Shown here: positions 16,288-24,952 of the stretch, in pieces
How the letters are laid out: every line of letters begins with the position of its first letter
Position numbering within the stretch: position 1 is the stretch's first letter
Source of the DNA: Zhongshania aliphaticivorans
GTDB lineage: Bacteria; Pseudomonadota; Gammaproteobacteria; Pseudomonadales; Spongiibacteraceae
DNA: 38,861 nucleotides
Direction: 5' to 3'
Assembly (NCBI RefSeq): GCF_902705875.1
Contig: NZ_CACSIK010000003.1
Location: 152,908 to 191,768, forward strand
Translations under genes and position numbers: made by a program
Notes under the pieces: generated by a model
Databases searched by the model: none
The model's input: the letters and a program-made list of their open reading frames with translations, nothing else
What the model was told of the DNA's origin: nothing

Positions 16288-17124
16288 TTGCAGCAACGCT
16301 TTCAGCAATGGGGTTACCTGTATTTCAAGCAGGTTGTGCCAAGCGATACTTGCGATGCCATAAAAGACGGCTTTCTGGATGCGTTATCTCCGCATATTGC
16401 GGCAAACGAGGCCGGCCTACCTGAGCTATACGGCGAGCCATTTTTTGAGACCGACCCAATCTGGGATGCGGTTTATCCAAACATGCAATCGCTTGAATCC
16501 TTTCAGCGCTTATTCCATAAACCCGAGCTTCAAACGCTAATGACAAAGGTCAGCGGAACCGAAGTATTTGTCTACCCCATGAAAATGGCCCGCATTGCGA
16601 CTCCCAGAAAGCTAGGCTATGAAACACCGCCCCATCAGGATGCCTACTCTCACCATGCCGGCCCGACCATGGCCGGGCTTTGGGTCGCCTTGCACGATGT
16701 AGACGAAACAATGGGCCGCCTTAAACTCCTGCCGAAATCACACAAGCTCGGAGTGCGTAAGGTATTAGAAGCTCAGGGAGTGGGTGGCGTGCAGTGCGAA
16801 ATATTTCCAGAAGAAACCTGCTGGCACGTATCGAACGTGCAACAAGGCGACGTCATCATTTTCCATTCCTGCACGGTTCACAAAGCCGAAGCGAACACCG
16901 CAGACAAAGCTGTACGCCTCAGCGTTGATACCCGGTTTTGTAACTATGGCGCGCCGGTATTCATCAGCAATATCGAACCGCATCATGGCTGGCGTATAGA
17001 GAGCCTATCCTGGGAATCCATCTACGCCAAATGGCAGGACGCAAACCAGCAATATTACTGGCGCGAATACCCCGCACTTTTTGACGAAATGCGAGATCAA
17101 AATGAATGGCATAAGAACGTCTGA
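16288..17124 (+). CDS. Phytanoyl-CoA dioxygenase (PhyH) family protein
   Basis: This non-haem iron, 2-oxoglutarate-dependent oxygenase has its iron ligands visible: His116-x-Asp118 in PPHQDAYSHH, distal His198 in CTVHKAEAN, and Arg210 for 2-oxoglutarate (numbered from the TTG at 16288). Length (278 aa) is typical. The start is unusual: no ATG or GTG is available near the beginning, so TTG at 16288 is the standard-code choice. The frame stays open upstream, and a CTG at 16231 overlaps the FkbM stop (CTGA) with AGGAA nine bases before it, giving 297 aa. Hydroxylation paired with O-methylation of one small molecule is a reasonable inference from the tight coupling. Confidence 0.88.
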   Translation: MQQRFQQWGYLYFKQVVPSDTCDAIKDGFLDALSPHIAANEAGLPELYGEPFFETDPIWDAVYPNMQSLESFQRLFHKPELQTLMTKVSGTEVFVYPMKMARIATPRKLGYETPPHQDAYSHHAGPTMAGLWVALHDVDETMGRLKLLPKSHKLGVRKVLEAQGVGGVQCEIFPEETCWHVSNVQQGDVIIFHSCTVHKAEANTADKAVRLSVDTRFCNYGAPVFISNIEPHHGWRIESLSWESIYAKWQDANQQYYWREYPALFDEMRDQNEWHKNV

Positions 17125-17412
17125 GATACGTCCCAATAAAAGTGTCTCAAAAGGGTAATTACTACTATCGTTAAATTACTCTAAGGGTATAATCTATAAT
17201 GAGTTAAGCCTCCACCATTGATGGCAGCATAACCTCTACTTGGAGCACCAGTTAGGATTACCTCTTAAATAATACGGCAGTCCCGTTCAAGACAATAATA
17301 TTAGAACATCAGTACGCAATCTAACTCTGTAAGATAGACTAATCTGACTATGACGATCATGTCTTTTTTCACTCAGGGTTCTTCTACAAAGACGTAATGT
17401 ACGAGCCCCATC

Positions 17413-19716
17413 ATGTTGCTGATAAAAATTATTGCACAATTGCTTTTCCTTTACGCAATTCTATTGCAGTCCTCATTAAGTCTAGAGAACGCCAATTACA
17501 TAGGAAGCAATCAATGCAAACAATGTCATATCCAAGAATTTTCTGATTGGCAGGGGTCTCATCACGACTGGGCTATGAAGCCCGCTACTCCCGAGTTTGT
17601 TTTAGGTGATTTCTCAGGGCTTTAGTTTGAGCATTACGGCGAGGTCACTCAATTCTCTATACAAGATGGCAAATATTTCATTAACACCCTAAATTCAGAG
17701 GGTATAAAAGAAACTTTTCAAGTCTCTTACACATTTGGCTACTACCCCCTTCAACAATATTTACTTCAAACCAACGATGGTAGATATCAAGCATTTACTG
17801 TTGCTTGGGATAGCAGATCAAAAATCGACGGCGGTCAACGCTGGTTCCACCTGTATCCAGACGAAGCAACACCGCCCGGTGATGTACTGCACTGGAGTGG
17901 CACTTATTTTAATTGGAATAGTCGTTGCGCCGACTGCCACTCAACCAACTTAAACAAAAATTATAATATCGCCTCAAACACTTACCAAACGGAGTGGTCC
18001 GAAATCAATGTGGCTTGCGAGGCGTGTCATGGACCGGGTAAAGATCACATAGCATGGACCAAAGAAATAGCTAAGTCGGGAAAAGCCAGCACAACCCCGC
18101 CCTTGAACATGGGCTTTGCCGAACAACTTACCCCAACAACGACATGGCGACTCAACAATAACAAGCCAACAATGACGAGTGATAGCGATGAGCCCAATAA
18201 GTTAAGCGGCCAACTCGGCGTGTGTGCACGCTGCCACTCACGTCGCGCAGCAATGTCAGATTCACAACCGGGCAGCGCTTTTGATGATGTTTATGATTTG
18301 CAAGCAATACAGTTACCTTTATACCATGCCGACGGCCAAATTCATGACGAGGTTTATGTCACGGGCTCATTTATGCAGAGCAAAATGTTCCAGAGTGGCG
18401 TTGTTTGTAGCAACTGCCACAACCCACATAGCCTAGAATTAAAACTACCGGGTAATCAAGTGTGTAGCCAATGCCACCAATCAACTGTTTTTGACACACC
18501 GGCTCACCACCATCATATAAACGGTTCTACCGGCGCAGAGTGTGTTAACTGCCATATGCCAGCAACAACCTATATGCAAATCGATCCGCGGCGTGATCAT
18601 AGCCTTAGGGTTCCCAGACCAGATTTATCAATTGCCAACGACACACCAAATGCCTGCAACCAATGCCATCTGGATAAAACACCAACGTGGGCCAATGAAG
18701 CAATCATTAATTGGCGTGGCAATAATGATCAACCTTCACATTTCAGTGATTTACTTGCACCAGCGCTAAATGGTGCAAATGGAATGAATGAGATGATGAA
18801 GATTGTAGATTTAGTGACGGATGATTCCGTCCCCGGCATTATTCAAGCCTCAAGCTTGGCCGAACTAGCTAAATACCCAAATCAACAAACGATAGCGATT
18901 GCCCAGAATAAGTTACACAGTAAAAATCCTATGGAGCGAGCATCAGCAGTGAGGGTCTTTTCTTTACTACCACCAGAAGATCGTAAATCCATACTACTCC
19001 CCCTGACCAAAGATAAGAGCCGATCCGTTAGACATGCTGTTGTACAGCAACTTGCTGGCATGAACGAAGCATCACTTACTCCAGACGAATTGAACGCTTG
19101 GCGAAACGCGAAGAGTGAATACGAATCAGCCTTAGACTATCAGGCAGACTTCCCTGAAGGTCAGCTTAATATTGGTATGTACCACTTAGCGCAAAAAAAT
19201 CCAGCTGCCGCTGAGAAAGCATATCAACAAGCACTAAAACAGGACCCCTATCAATTAAGTGCATATATCAATCTCGCAGACCTGTATCGTGGATCTAGCA
19301 ATGATGAGGCTGGCTGGGAAATACTAAATACCGGGATACAAAAAATGCCGCAAGCCGCTCCGCTATTTTATAGCGGTGGAATGCTTAAGGTTCGCCAAAA
19401 AAACTATTCCCAAGCCAAGTCTTTCTTACACAAAGCGACACTAATAGCACCTACTAATGCTCAATATAGCTACACCTACGGATTAATTTTGCAATATCTT
19501 AATAACAAGCAAGACGCAATAACCGAATGGGAACGCGGTTTAAAGATCTCACCAGAACACCAACAAATTTTAATGGCGCTGCTCAATAGCTATCAAGACC
19601 TTAATAATTGGAAACAGGCATTAAGAATTGCAAACAAATTAAAAGTAGTAATACCCGATAATAAACAATTAGATACGTTAATTATTAATTTAAAGGCTCA
19701 CGTAAAGGATAAATAA
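17413..19716 (+). pseudogene. Eight-haem cytochrome c with TPR repeats, interrupted by TAG
   Basis: One reading frame of 768 codons is broken by a single in-frame TAG at 17623-17625. Both sides keep the same frame and read like one protein (GDFSGL, stop, FEHYGEVTQF). The N-terminus has a signal peptide (residues 1-24). Eight CxxCH haem sites follow: CKQCH (35-39) before the stop, then CADCH, CEACH, CARCH, CSNCH, CSQCH, CVNCH and CNQCH. After these come a HEAT-like stretch and about five TPRs to the C-terminus. A CAG to TAG change (Gln) would explain it. The downstream part could restart at the ATG at 18010 but would lack a signal peptide and two haem sites. Role: periplasmic electron transfer, partner unknown. 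Confidence 0.85.
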
Positions 19717-19734
19717 GCCCAAATAGCTTTATGC

Positions 19735-20652
19735 TTAAAGTGATTTCAAAAACCAGAACTCTCGCGACTTATACGCTTTGTCAATAAACGCGATTAATGT
19801 GCGTACGGGTAGTGATTGCACTCGATTATAGGGAGAAACTGCATAAACACCCTGTCTTTTAGCACTAAGTTCATGCCACAAACTGACCAATGAGCCAGCC
19901 TTTATTTCGCTATGAACCAAACATTTTGGGACATAAGTAATTCCGTAACCTGCCATACATGCTCTCTTTAACACTACAGCATTATTACTTGCAAGCGTGC
20001 CAGACACAGTAACAATTGTGCTAGCCCCCTCAGCATTCCGAAATGACCAATTATTACCACCACCTTGCTGAAGGCTGTAAATCAAACAATTATGTTCACT
20101 TAAATCTAATGGCGATTCAATATTATTGTGCTTATCTAAATAAGCAGGAGAAGCACACACAACCCAATCTGAATAGACCAATAATTTCGCTTTAAGATTT
20201 GAATCTTTTAGCTCGCCAGTACGGACAGCAATATCAACACCTTCAGCGATCAAATCCACAAACCGATTTTCAAGCCGCAGATCTACTTGAATACCTGGAT
20301 ATAATTGACAAAATTCTGAAATAACATCAGCCAATAAAATATCACCAGATATTGTTGGAACACTGACACGCACCAAACCCTTGGGCTCAGAATTGTACTC
20401 CGAGACTTCGGCAAGTGCGTCATCTAGCTGCTGATTTATCCTCTGGGCGTGAATCCATAATCTTTGACCAGCATCAGTAAGAGATAGACGCCGCGTACTG
20501 CGATATACCAATTGCGCGTTAATGTCCTCTTCGAGCTTAGCAATACGCTTACTGAGGCCGGGCGGTGACATTTGCGCCATTTCGGCGGCTTTAGTGAAAG
20601 AACCCGCCTCCACTAGCAGACCGAACAAAGCAATATCATTAGCGCTGGTCAT
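19735..20652 (-). CDS. LysR-family transcriptional regulator
   Basis: The 305-aa regulator has an N-terminal winged helix-turn-helix (residues about 5-62, with AGSFTKAAEMAQMSPPGLSKRIAKLE) and a C-terminal periplasmic-binding-like effector domain (about 90-295). The NDIALFGLLVEAGSF start is typical of the CrgA/DmlR-like branch. It is divergent from the alpha-hydroxy-acid dehydrogenase at 20843 with a 190-base shared region, the classic arrangement in which a LysR protein controls its neighbour. A possible sigma-70 promoter for the dehydrogenase lies in that region (TTGCGA at 20691-20696, 17 bases, TATTAG at 20714-20719). The effector is probably a hydroxy or keto acid, by inference. Confidence 0.92.
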   Translation of the reverse strand: MTSANDIALFGLLVEAGSFTKAAEMAQMSPPGLSKRIAKLEEDINAQLVYRSTRRLSLTDAGQRLWIHAQRINQQLDDALAEVSEYNSEPKGLVRVSVPTISGDILLADVISEFCQLYPGIQVDLRLENRFVDLIAEGVDIAVRTGELKDSNLKAKLLVYSDWVVCASPAYLDKHNNIESPLDLSEHNCLIYSLQQGGGNNWSFRNAEGASTIVTVSGTLASNNAVVLKRACMAGYGITYVPKCLVHSEIKAGSLVSLWHELSAKRQGVYAVSPYNRVQSLPVRTLIAFIDKAYKSREFWFLKSL

Positions 20653-20842
20653 AATTATTACACCTATTCAAGAGCACTAAAAAACACCCATTGCGAAACT
20701 CTAGGAAACAGTATATTAGCAAATTAACCATACCCTACCAATCCCGGGGAACTTACAATAACTCCACTAGCCATATCGCGCTCAATTTTTCTTCTACACG
20801 CTTGTGTAACGACAAACAATTATAGAAAGAGGGAATAATTAA

Positions 20843-21985
20843 ATGGACTCACGCTACCCTTCTGTTGAAGCACTTACTGAAAAAGCCCGTCAACGTATGC
20901 CAGGCTTTGCCTTCGACTACCTTTCCGGCGGTTGTTTTTCTGACGTCAACCTTGCACGTAATACCCAAGAAATCAGAGAAATCCAGCTCCAACCTCATTA
21001 CCTTCGTGATTTTAAAGAGGCATCTCAAAAAACAACACTATTTGGTAAAACCTATGATGCCCCTTTCGGCATCGCACCAGTTGGACTTCAAGGATTGATG
21101 TGGCCGAATTCTTGCGAAATTCTTGCTAAGGCAGCAAAGCATCATAATATTCCTTTTTGTCTTAGTACGGTTGGCACAGCCAGCATCGAAACAATTGCTG
21201 ACATCACTAAAGGTGATTTCTGGTTTCAGCTCTATCATCCAGCAGACAATGATTTACGTGACAAACTTATAGAGCGCGCATATCAAGCTGGCTGCAAGAC
21301 ACTGGTTCTATTGGCCGATACCCCTACATTTGCTTATCGTCCTAAAGAAATTCGTAACGGCTTATCCATCCCACCTCAAATGACTCTACGTAATATACTT
21401 CAAATAATCACCCACCCACGATGGGCGATAGAACAACTAATAACTGGTTCGCCCGAATTCAAAACAATGAAACCATATATTCCTAAGGGGCTTAATATGA
21501 AGCACCTTGGATTGTTTATGAACAAAACATTCTCCGGGCGGTTAACAGAAGATAAAATTAAAGCTATTCGTGATAAATGGTCAGGAAATCTTGTCATCAA
21601 AGGTATCGTTAACCCCGCCGATGCTGAGCGAGCAATCAAATTGGGTGTAGACGGGCTTATCGTTTCGAATCATGGCGGCCGCCAACTAGATTCAGGGGAA
21701 TCTACAATTAACGCACTTGGCGATCTAGTGAAAAAATATGGTAGTGAAACAACGTTAATGATGGACGGCGGCATGCGCTCAGGCGTTGATATTGCCTCAT
21801 CTCTCGCCTCTGGCGCTAAGTTTACTTTCCTAGGGCGCGCCCCTATGTATGGAGCTTGCGCGATGGGCAAGCAAGGTGGTGACCAGGTGCTAAGTATACT
21901 AAAGCGTCAGCTTCAACAGGTCATGGAGCAAGTTGGATGCGAAAAAACTGATGATCTACCCTTACATTTGTTAAATCGAAAATAG
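20843..21985 (+). CDS. FMN-dependent alpha-hydroxy-acid dehydrogenase (lactate dehydrogenase-like)
   Basis: The 380-aa TIM-barrel flavoprotein has the family active site SNHGGRQLD with catalytic His277 and substrate Arg280. It also has the N-terminal FDYLSGG, FGIAPVGLQGLMWP, LSTVGTASIE and the C-terminal phosphate loop (MDGGMRSGVDI). Members such as LldD, mandelate dehydrogenase and glycolate oxidase oxidise a 2-hydroxy acid to the 2-keto acid and pass electrons to quinone or oxygen. The segment around residues 180-215 carries the variable loop and no obvious membrane anchor. It is transcribed alone, with a divergent LysR gene upstream and a hairpin downstream. Which hydroxy acid it uses cannot be read from the sequence. 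Confidence 0.92.
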   Translation: MDSRYPSVEALTEKARQRMPGFAFDYLSGGCFSDVNLARNTQEIREIQLQPHYLRDFKEASQKTTLFGKTYDAPFGIAPVGLQGLMWPNSCEILAKAAKHHNIPFCLSTVGTASIETIADITKGDFWFQLYHPADNDLRDKLIERAYQAGCKTLVLLADTPTFAYRPKEIRNGLSIPPQMTLRNILQIITHPRWAIEQLITGSPEFKTMKPYIPKGLNMKHLGLFMNKTFSGRLTEDKIKAIRDKWSGNLVIKGIVNPADAERAIKLGVDGLIVSNHGGRQLDSGESTINALGDLVKKYGSETTLMMDGGMRSGVDIASSLASGAKFTFLGRAPMYGACAMGKQGGDQVLSILKRQLQQVMEQVGCEKTDDLPLHLLNRK

Positions 21986-22003
21986 ATATACACCAAACCC
22001 AAT

Positions 22004-22037
22004 GATACGCCACTCTCATAGAGGCGGCGTATTGTTT
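22004..22037 (+). terminator. Probable intrinsic terminator after the hydroxy-acid dehydrogenase
   Basis: ATACGCC (22005-22011) pairs with GGCGTAT (22026-22032), and inside it CTCT pairs with AGAG around a CAT loop. A T-rich stretch (TGTTTCTGT) follows. It lies 19 bases after the stop codon at 21985. Confidence 0.6.
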
Positions 22038-22062
22038 CTGTATCAGGAGAGCGGGCATACCA

Positions 22063-22143
22063 TCAGAGTACTGCGCGTATTACATAAGGTGCTGGCCCAA
22101 AGCCTTCAATTTCAATAACGCGCAAACCAGCTAATGGGCCCAT
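22063..22143 (-). pseudogene. 5'-end remnant of a CoA-transferase family III / acyl-CoA racemase gene
   Basis: An ATG at 22143 preceded by AGGAG opens a 26-codon frame reading MGPLAGLRVIEIEGFGPAPY and ending in TGA at 22063-22065. MGPLAGLRVIE plus GPAP is the conserved N-terminus of alpha-methylacyl-CoA racemase and other CaiB/BaiF-type proteins, which are normally 350-400 aa. Everything after about residue 20 is missing. It lies downstream of, and in the same direction as, the catabolic operon, so it was probably its next gene. Racemisation of 2-methyl-branched acyl-CoA would fit the operon. The identity rests on about 18 residues. Confidence 0.55.
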
Positions 22144-22312
22144 ATCGTGCTCCTAATAACCTTAGAATAAACCAACTATGTGTTGGTGCATTTAGAAGTG
22201 CAAACGAAGCATCTTTAATGTTTTGTTATTCGTTAAAATAATCTGTTCTTAATACATTTTTCCACGACTACACTTATTTTAAATTATCAGTTAGGAAATT
22301 CTACCGCACCAA

Positions 22313-22714
22313 TTAAAATCCAAGTTCTATTAATGGAGCAGATATCAGCGGAATCTCAGGAAGCAGACTAAGCGTCGGGGATAAAAGACTCCCACCATCC
22401 AATATATAAAAAGGCAAGGAGATAGGATCATCGACGAGAACGGCAAGAACTGGAACAAAACCAGGCAATATGGGTATACCTTCACTAGATAAAAACCCAG
22501 TCACCACTGCTGGGTCAAGTACGCCTCCTAGCAATGCCGGCACTGCCGATACGGTTGCTAATGGATCGCCAGGAAGCGCACTTGCCAAACCACCACCAAG
22601 TACACCTCCAGAACTCAACAAACCGCTTAATATCGGGAGTTCCAATGCTGAGGCTCGCACTGGTAAAAAGGCCACTAAAGTTACAAAAAAAGCTACATTT
22701 ATTATTTTATTCAT
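22313..22714 (-). CDS. Secreted Gly/Leu/Pro-rich hydrophobic protein
   Basis: The 133-aa product has a signal peptide (residues 1-23, ending ASA before LELP). The mature part is almost entirely Leu, Gly, Pro, Ala, Val, Ser and Ile, with hardly any charge. Short repeating phrases such as LLSSGGVLGGGL, ALLGGVLDP and SLLSPTLSLLP appear. An AGGAG lies seven bases before the ATG. It is the last intact gene of the catabolic series, 51 bases after the acyl-CoA dehydrogenase. I do not recognise a family. The composition resembles an insertion in the TonB receptor of the same operon (see findings). Envelope location is likely; function unknown. Confidence 0.72.
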   Translation of the reverse strand: MNKIINVAFFVTLVAFLPVRASALELPILSGLLSSGGVLGGGLASALPGDPLATVSAVPALLGGVLDPAVVTGFLSSEGIPILPGFVPVLAVLVDDPISLPFYILDGGSLLSPTLSLLPEIPLISAPLIELGF

Positions 22715-22765
22715 ATTGATCTCCTAAGTTTTCCGTCTTATAAAATTATTGAAATATTAGAACCA

Positions 22766-23998
22766 CTATCCCGCAATATCCCGACCAAATATTTCCCGCG
22801 CTATCGCCCAGCGCTGTACTTCATTTGCTCCTTCGTAGATTTCACCAATTTTGGCATCACGGTAAATTGATTCTAATGGCCATTCGATACCATCTGCGAC
22901 CATCTCTCGGGCAAAACCATATCCGCCACAGGCTTGAATAGCATCTCGGGAAACGTTAACCGCTAGCTCGCTTCCAGTCACTTTTGCCATAGGCATCATC
23001 GCCGACGGCTTGCCGGTTTTATCGAAGGCATATGCCGCTTTTTGGTAGAGATTGCGTGCGTTCTCGATAGCGGTTGCATGATCCGCAAAGCGGAACTGCC
23101 AATATTGAAACTCGGCAATACGTTTGCCAAAAGCTTTTCGTTCACTGATATAGCTACAGGAGTAGTCAAAAGCTCTTTGCGCCATGCCAACACCCAGCGC
23201 GGCTATTCCAGCACGACCTAGAGTTAGAGCCGCAAGCGCCGCATTCAAGCCCTTCCCAAAACTTCCAATAATATTCTCCTCAGGAACGAAAACATCCTCA
23301 AAAAACACATCTGCCGTTAACTGAGCGTGATTACCCATTTTCAAGTCGGGATCTGAAACACGAATTCCCTTGTCGTGCATATCAACCAACAGCATCACAT
23401 GCTGACCGCCGCTATTGCACAATAGGCAAATTACATCGCCAGCAACAGAATTCGTTATCCATCGCTTTCTGCCATTCACGAGAAATCCACCATCAACCGG
23501 TGCCGCTATGGTGCTCATTGTTTTCACTGAAAGATCGGTGCTGGCCTCCGGCTCACTAGTTGCAAAGCAACAAACAATTTCGCCTTTAATTAATTTGGGG
23601 AGATATCTTTCTCTCAAATGTGGCGCGGCACCGTTCAAGGTTTGACCGCAGAGAATGGCCTGCCCGTCAAACAATGCCGATGCAGCGCCAGGTGTGTAAT
23701 AGCCGAGTTCCTCCATAACAACTAAGGTGGCCAGAGTGGGGAATTGAAGATCACGACCTCCTACATCGGCGGCAAAGGGAACCGCGTACAAGCCAGCGGC
23801 AGCCATTTTCTCTACTAGGTCATGACGAAATGCGCCTCGGCTCTCCGGTGTGGTGTTCACCTCATGGGCGATAGGCCGAAGAACGGTTTCTGCAAATTCA
23901 CGGGCCTCTCGCTTAATTAAGAGAGTTTCATCAGGTAGGAATACATCGCTAAACATTTTGTCCGCATAGCGTGTCGGATTTTCAATTTGATAAGCCAT
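22766..23998 (-). CDS. Acyl-CoA dehydrogenase
   Basis: The 410-aa FAD enzyme has the complete family pattern. It shows an N-terminal helical domain, the CFATSEPEASTD and GRKRWITNS flavin/substrate segments, and the C-terminal helical domain with ISERKAFGKRIAEFQ and QACGGYGFAREM. The catalytic base region IYEGANEVQ carries Glu389 in the usual position. It introduces the alpha-beta double bond into an acyl-CoA. GAGGA before the ATG at 23998 supports the start. In the operon it follows the crotonase gene by 60 bases, so the two give consecutive beta-oxidation steps. Chain length or branching preference is not predictable; the neighbours suggest a terpenoid- or branched-type substrate. Confidence 0.93.
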   Translation of the reverse strand: MAYQIENPTRYADKMFSDVFLPDETLLIKREAREFAETVLRPIAHEVNTTPESRGAFRHDLVEKMAAAGLYAVPFAADVGGRDLQFPTLATLVVMEELGYYTPGAASALFDGQAILCGQTLNGAAPHLRERYLPKLIKGEIVCCFATSEPEASTDLSVKTMSTIAAPVDGGFLVNGRKRWITNSVAGDVICLLCNSGGQHVMLLVDMHDKGIRVSDPDLKMGNHAQLTADVFFEDVFVPEENIIGSFGKGLNAALAALTLGRAGIAALGVGMAQRAFDYSCSYISERKAFGKRIAEFQYWQFRFADHATAIENARNLYQKAAYAFDKTGKPSAMMPMAKVTGSELAVNVSRDAIQACGGYGFAREMVADGIEWPLESIYRDAKIGEIYEGANEVQRWAIAREIFGRDIAG

Positions 23999-24058
23999 TT
24001 CTATTTGTCCTCAGTAAACAAGTTGAGCGATACAATGCAAAATATCGTTAAAAAAAAG

Positions 24059-24859
24059 CTATCGCCCGATAAATTTAGCTGGTCTACGCTCACTAAATGC
24101 GGCAGTTCCCTCACGGAAATCAGCACTCAGACTGCACACCTTAAAGGCTTTACGCTCAATCTCTAAATGAGTTTCCAAGGAATGGTCATATCGTGAATTG
24201 CGTAAATTTTTATATGCGGCATAGGCTTTGGTGGGCCCCGCAGCCAATTGCTCCACCCACTCTTCCGTGCATGCAAGTATTTCTTCACTATTTACAATCC
24301 GGCTTACTAAGCCATTTTGTTTCGCCTCCGCCGCCGTCCACACTGCGCCGGTAAACATCAACTCATTGACCAATCGCTCTCCCAATAACTGAGAAAGAAG
24401 ATAACTACCGCCGCAATCCGGCGGCCCGCCAATTTTGTCATAGGCCATCATAAAGCGACTGCTATCAGCAGCAATGACCAGATCGCAAGCGGCGAGTAGA
24501 CTTAAGCCTGCGCCCGCTACTGCGCCTTGACATACCGCCAGCACAGGACAGGGCATTGCTCGCAATTTAAGAATTGTGGGGTTGAGAGCATCCAAAAGCT
24601 TGTCGACAACGGCAGGAGTTGACTCTCCGGCCGCAACAAATTCAGCGACATCACCACCTGCCATAAATGCGCGGCCCGCACCCCGAATCACCAAACACCT
24701 AACATCGCTGCGGTTATACAGCTCATCAACAACAGCAGCGAACTCCGACGCCAACTGAACATTAATCGCATTCAAAACAGATTCACGGTGAAAAACTATC
24801 TCAGCAACGCGGGTCAATGAGTCGTAATGGGTTTTCACCAGTAAGGTGTCGGTCATCAT
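24059..24859 (-). CDS. Enoyl-CoA hydratase/isomerase family protein (PaaG-like)
   Basis: The 266-aa crotonase-fold protein has the oxyanion-hole segments AFMAGGDVAEF (residues about 64-74) and GAVAGAGLSLL (about 112-122). The two catalytic glutamates of classical enoyl-CoA hydratase are absent: a Leu/Ser stands in the GAGLS position, and the later motif reads KIGGPPDCGGSYLL. The Asp148 in PPDCGG matches the IGxxPDxG motif of PaaG-type isomerases, whose Asp is catalytic. It may therefore shift a double bond or act on a ring rather than hydrate a linear enoyl-CoA. The start ATGATG overlaps the stop of a 31-codon remnant upstream. It sits between alcohol and acyl-CoA dehydrogenase genes. Confidence 0.9.
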   Translation of the reverse strand: MMTDTLLVKTHYDSLTRVAEIVFHRESVLNAINVQLASEFAAVVDELYNRSDVRCLVIRGAGRAFMAGGDVAEFVAAGESTPAVVDKLLDALNPTILKLRAMPCPVLAVCQGAVAGAGLSLLAACDLVIAADSSRFMMAYDKIGGPPDCGGSYLLSQLLGERLVNELMFTGAVWTAAEAKQNGLVSRIVNSEEILACTEEWVEQLAAGPTKAYAAYKNLRNSRYDHSLETHLEIERKAFKVCSLSADFREGTAAFSERRPAKFIGR

Positions 24860-24951
24860 CTTATATCCAGAGGGGCTATGGTCGTGTGCGAATCTAACAG
24901 GTAGGCAGCACGCTGCGCGTCGAGAATGTCTTGCATATGAGTGAATGCCAT
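24856..24951 (-). pseudogene. 31-codon stub, probable 5' end of an aldehyde dehydrogenase gene
   Basis: An ATG at 24949-24951 lies one base after the alcohol dehydrogenase stop and opens a frame of 31 codons that ends in TGA overlapping the crotonase ATG. The peptide contains MQDILDAQRAAYLLDS followed by a PLDIR end. The pattern of a short helix with QRAAY and then an Arg-containing segment is like the extreme N-terminus of coniferyl-aldehyde-type aldehyde dehydrogenases (about 450-480 aa). The remaining enzyme is gone. Alternatively this is a short real peptide that only keeps translation coupled between the two genes. The identity is based on few residues. Confidence 0.45.
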
Positions 24952-24952
24952 T

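Noticed and set aside
17125..17412. Possible RNA gene or mobile-element end before the cytochrome
   Set aside because: No stable hairpin series, terminal repeat or tRNA-like fold could be seen.
17623..17625. TAG read as pyrrolysine or another special amino acid
   Set aside because: No supporting genes in view and the position is variable in such cytochromes; a simple CAG to TAG change explains it.
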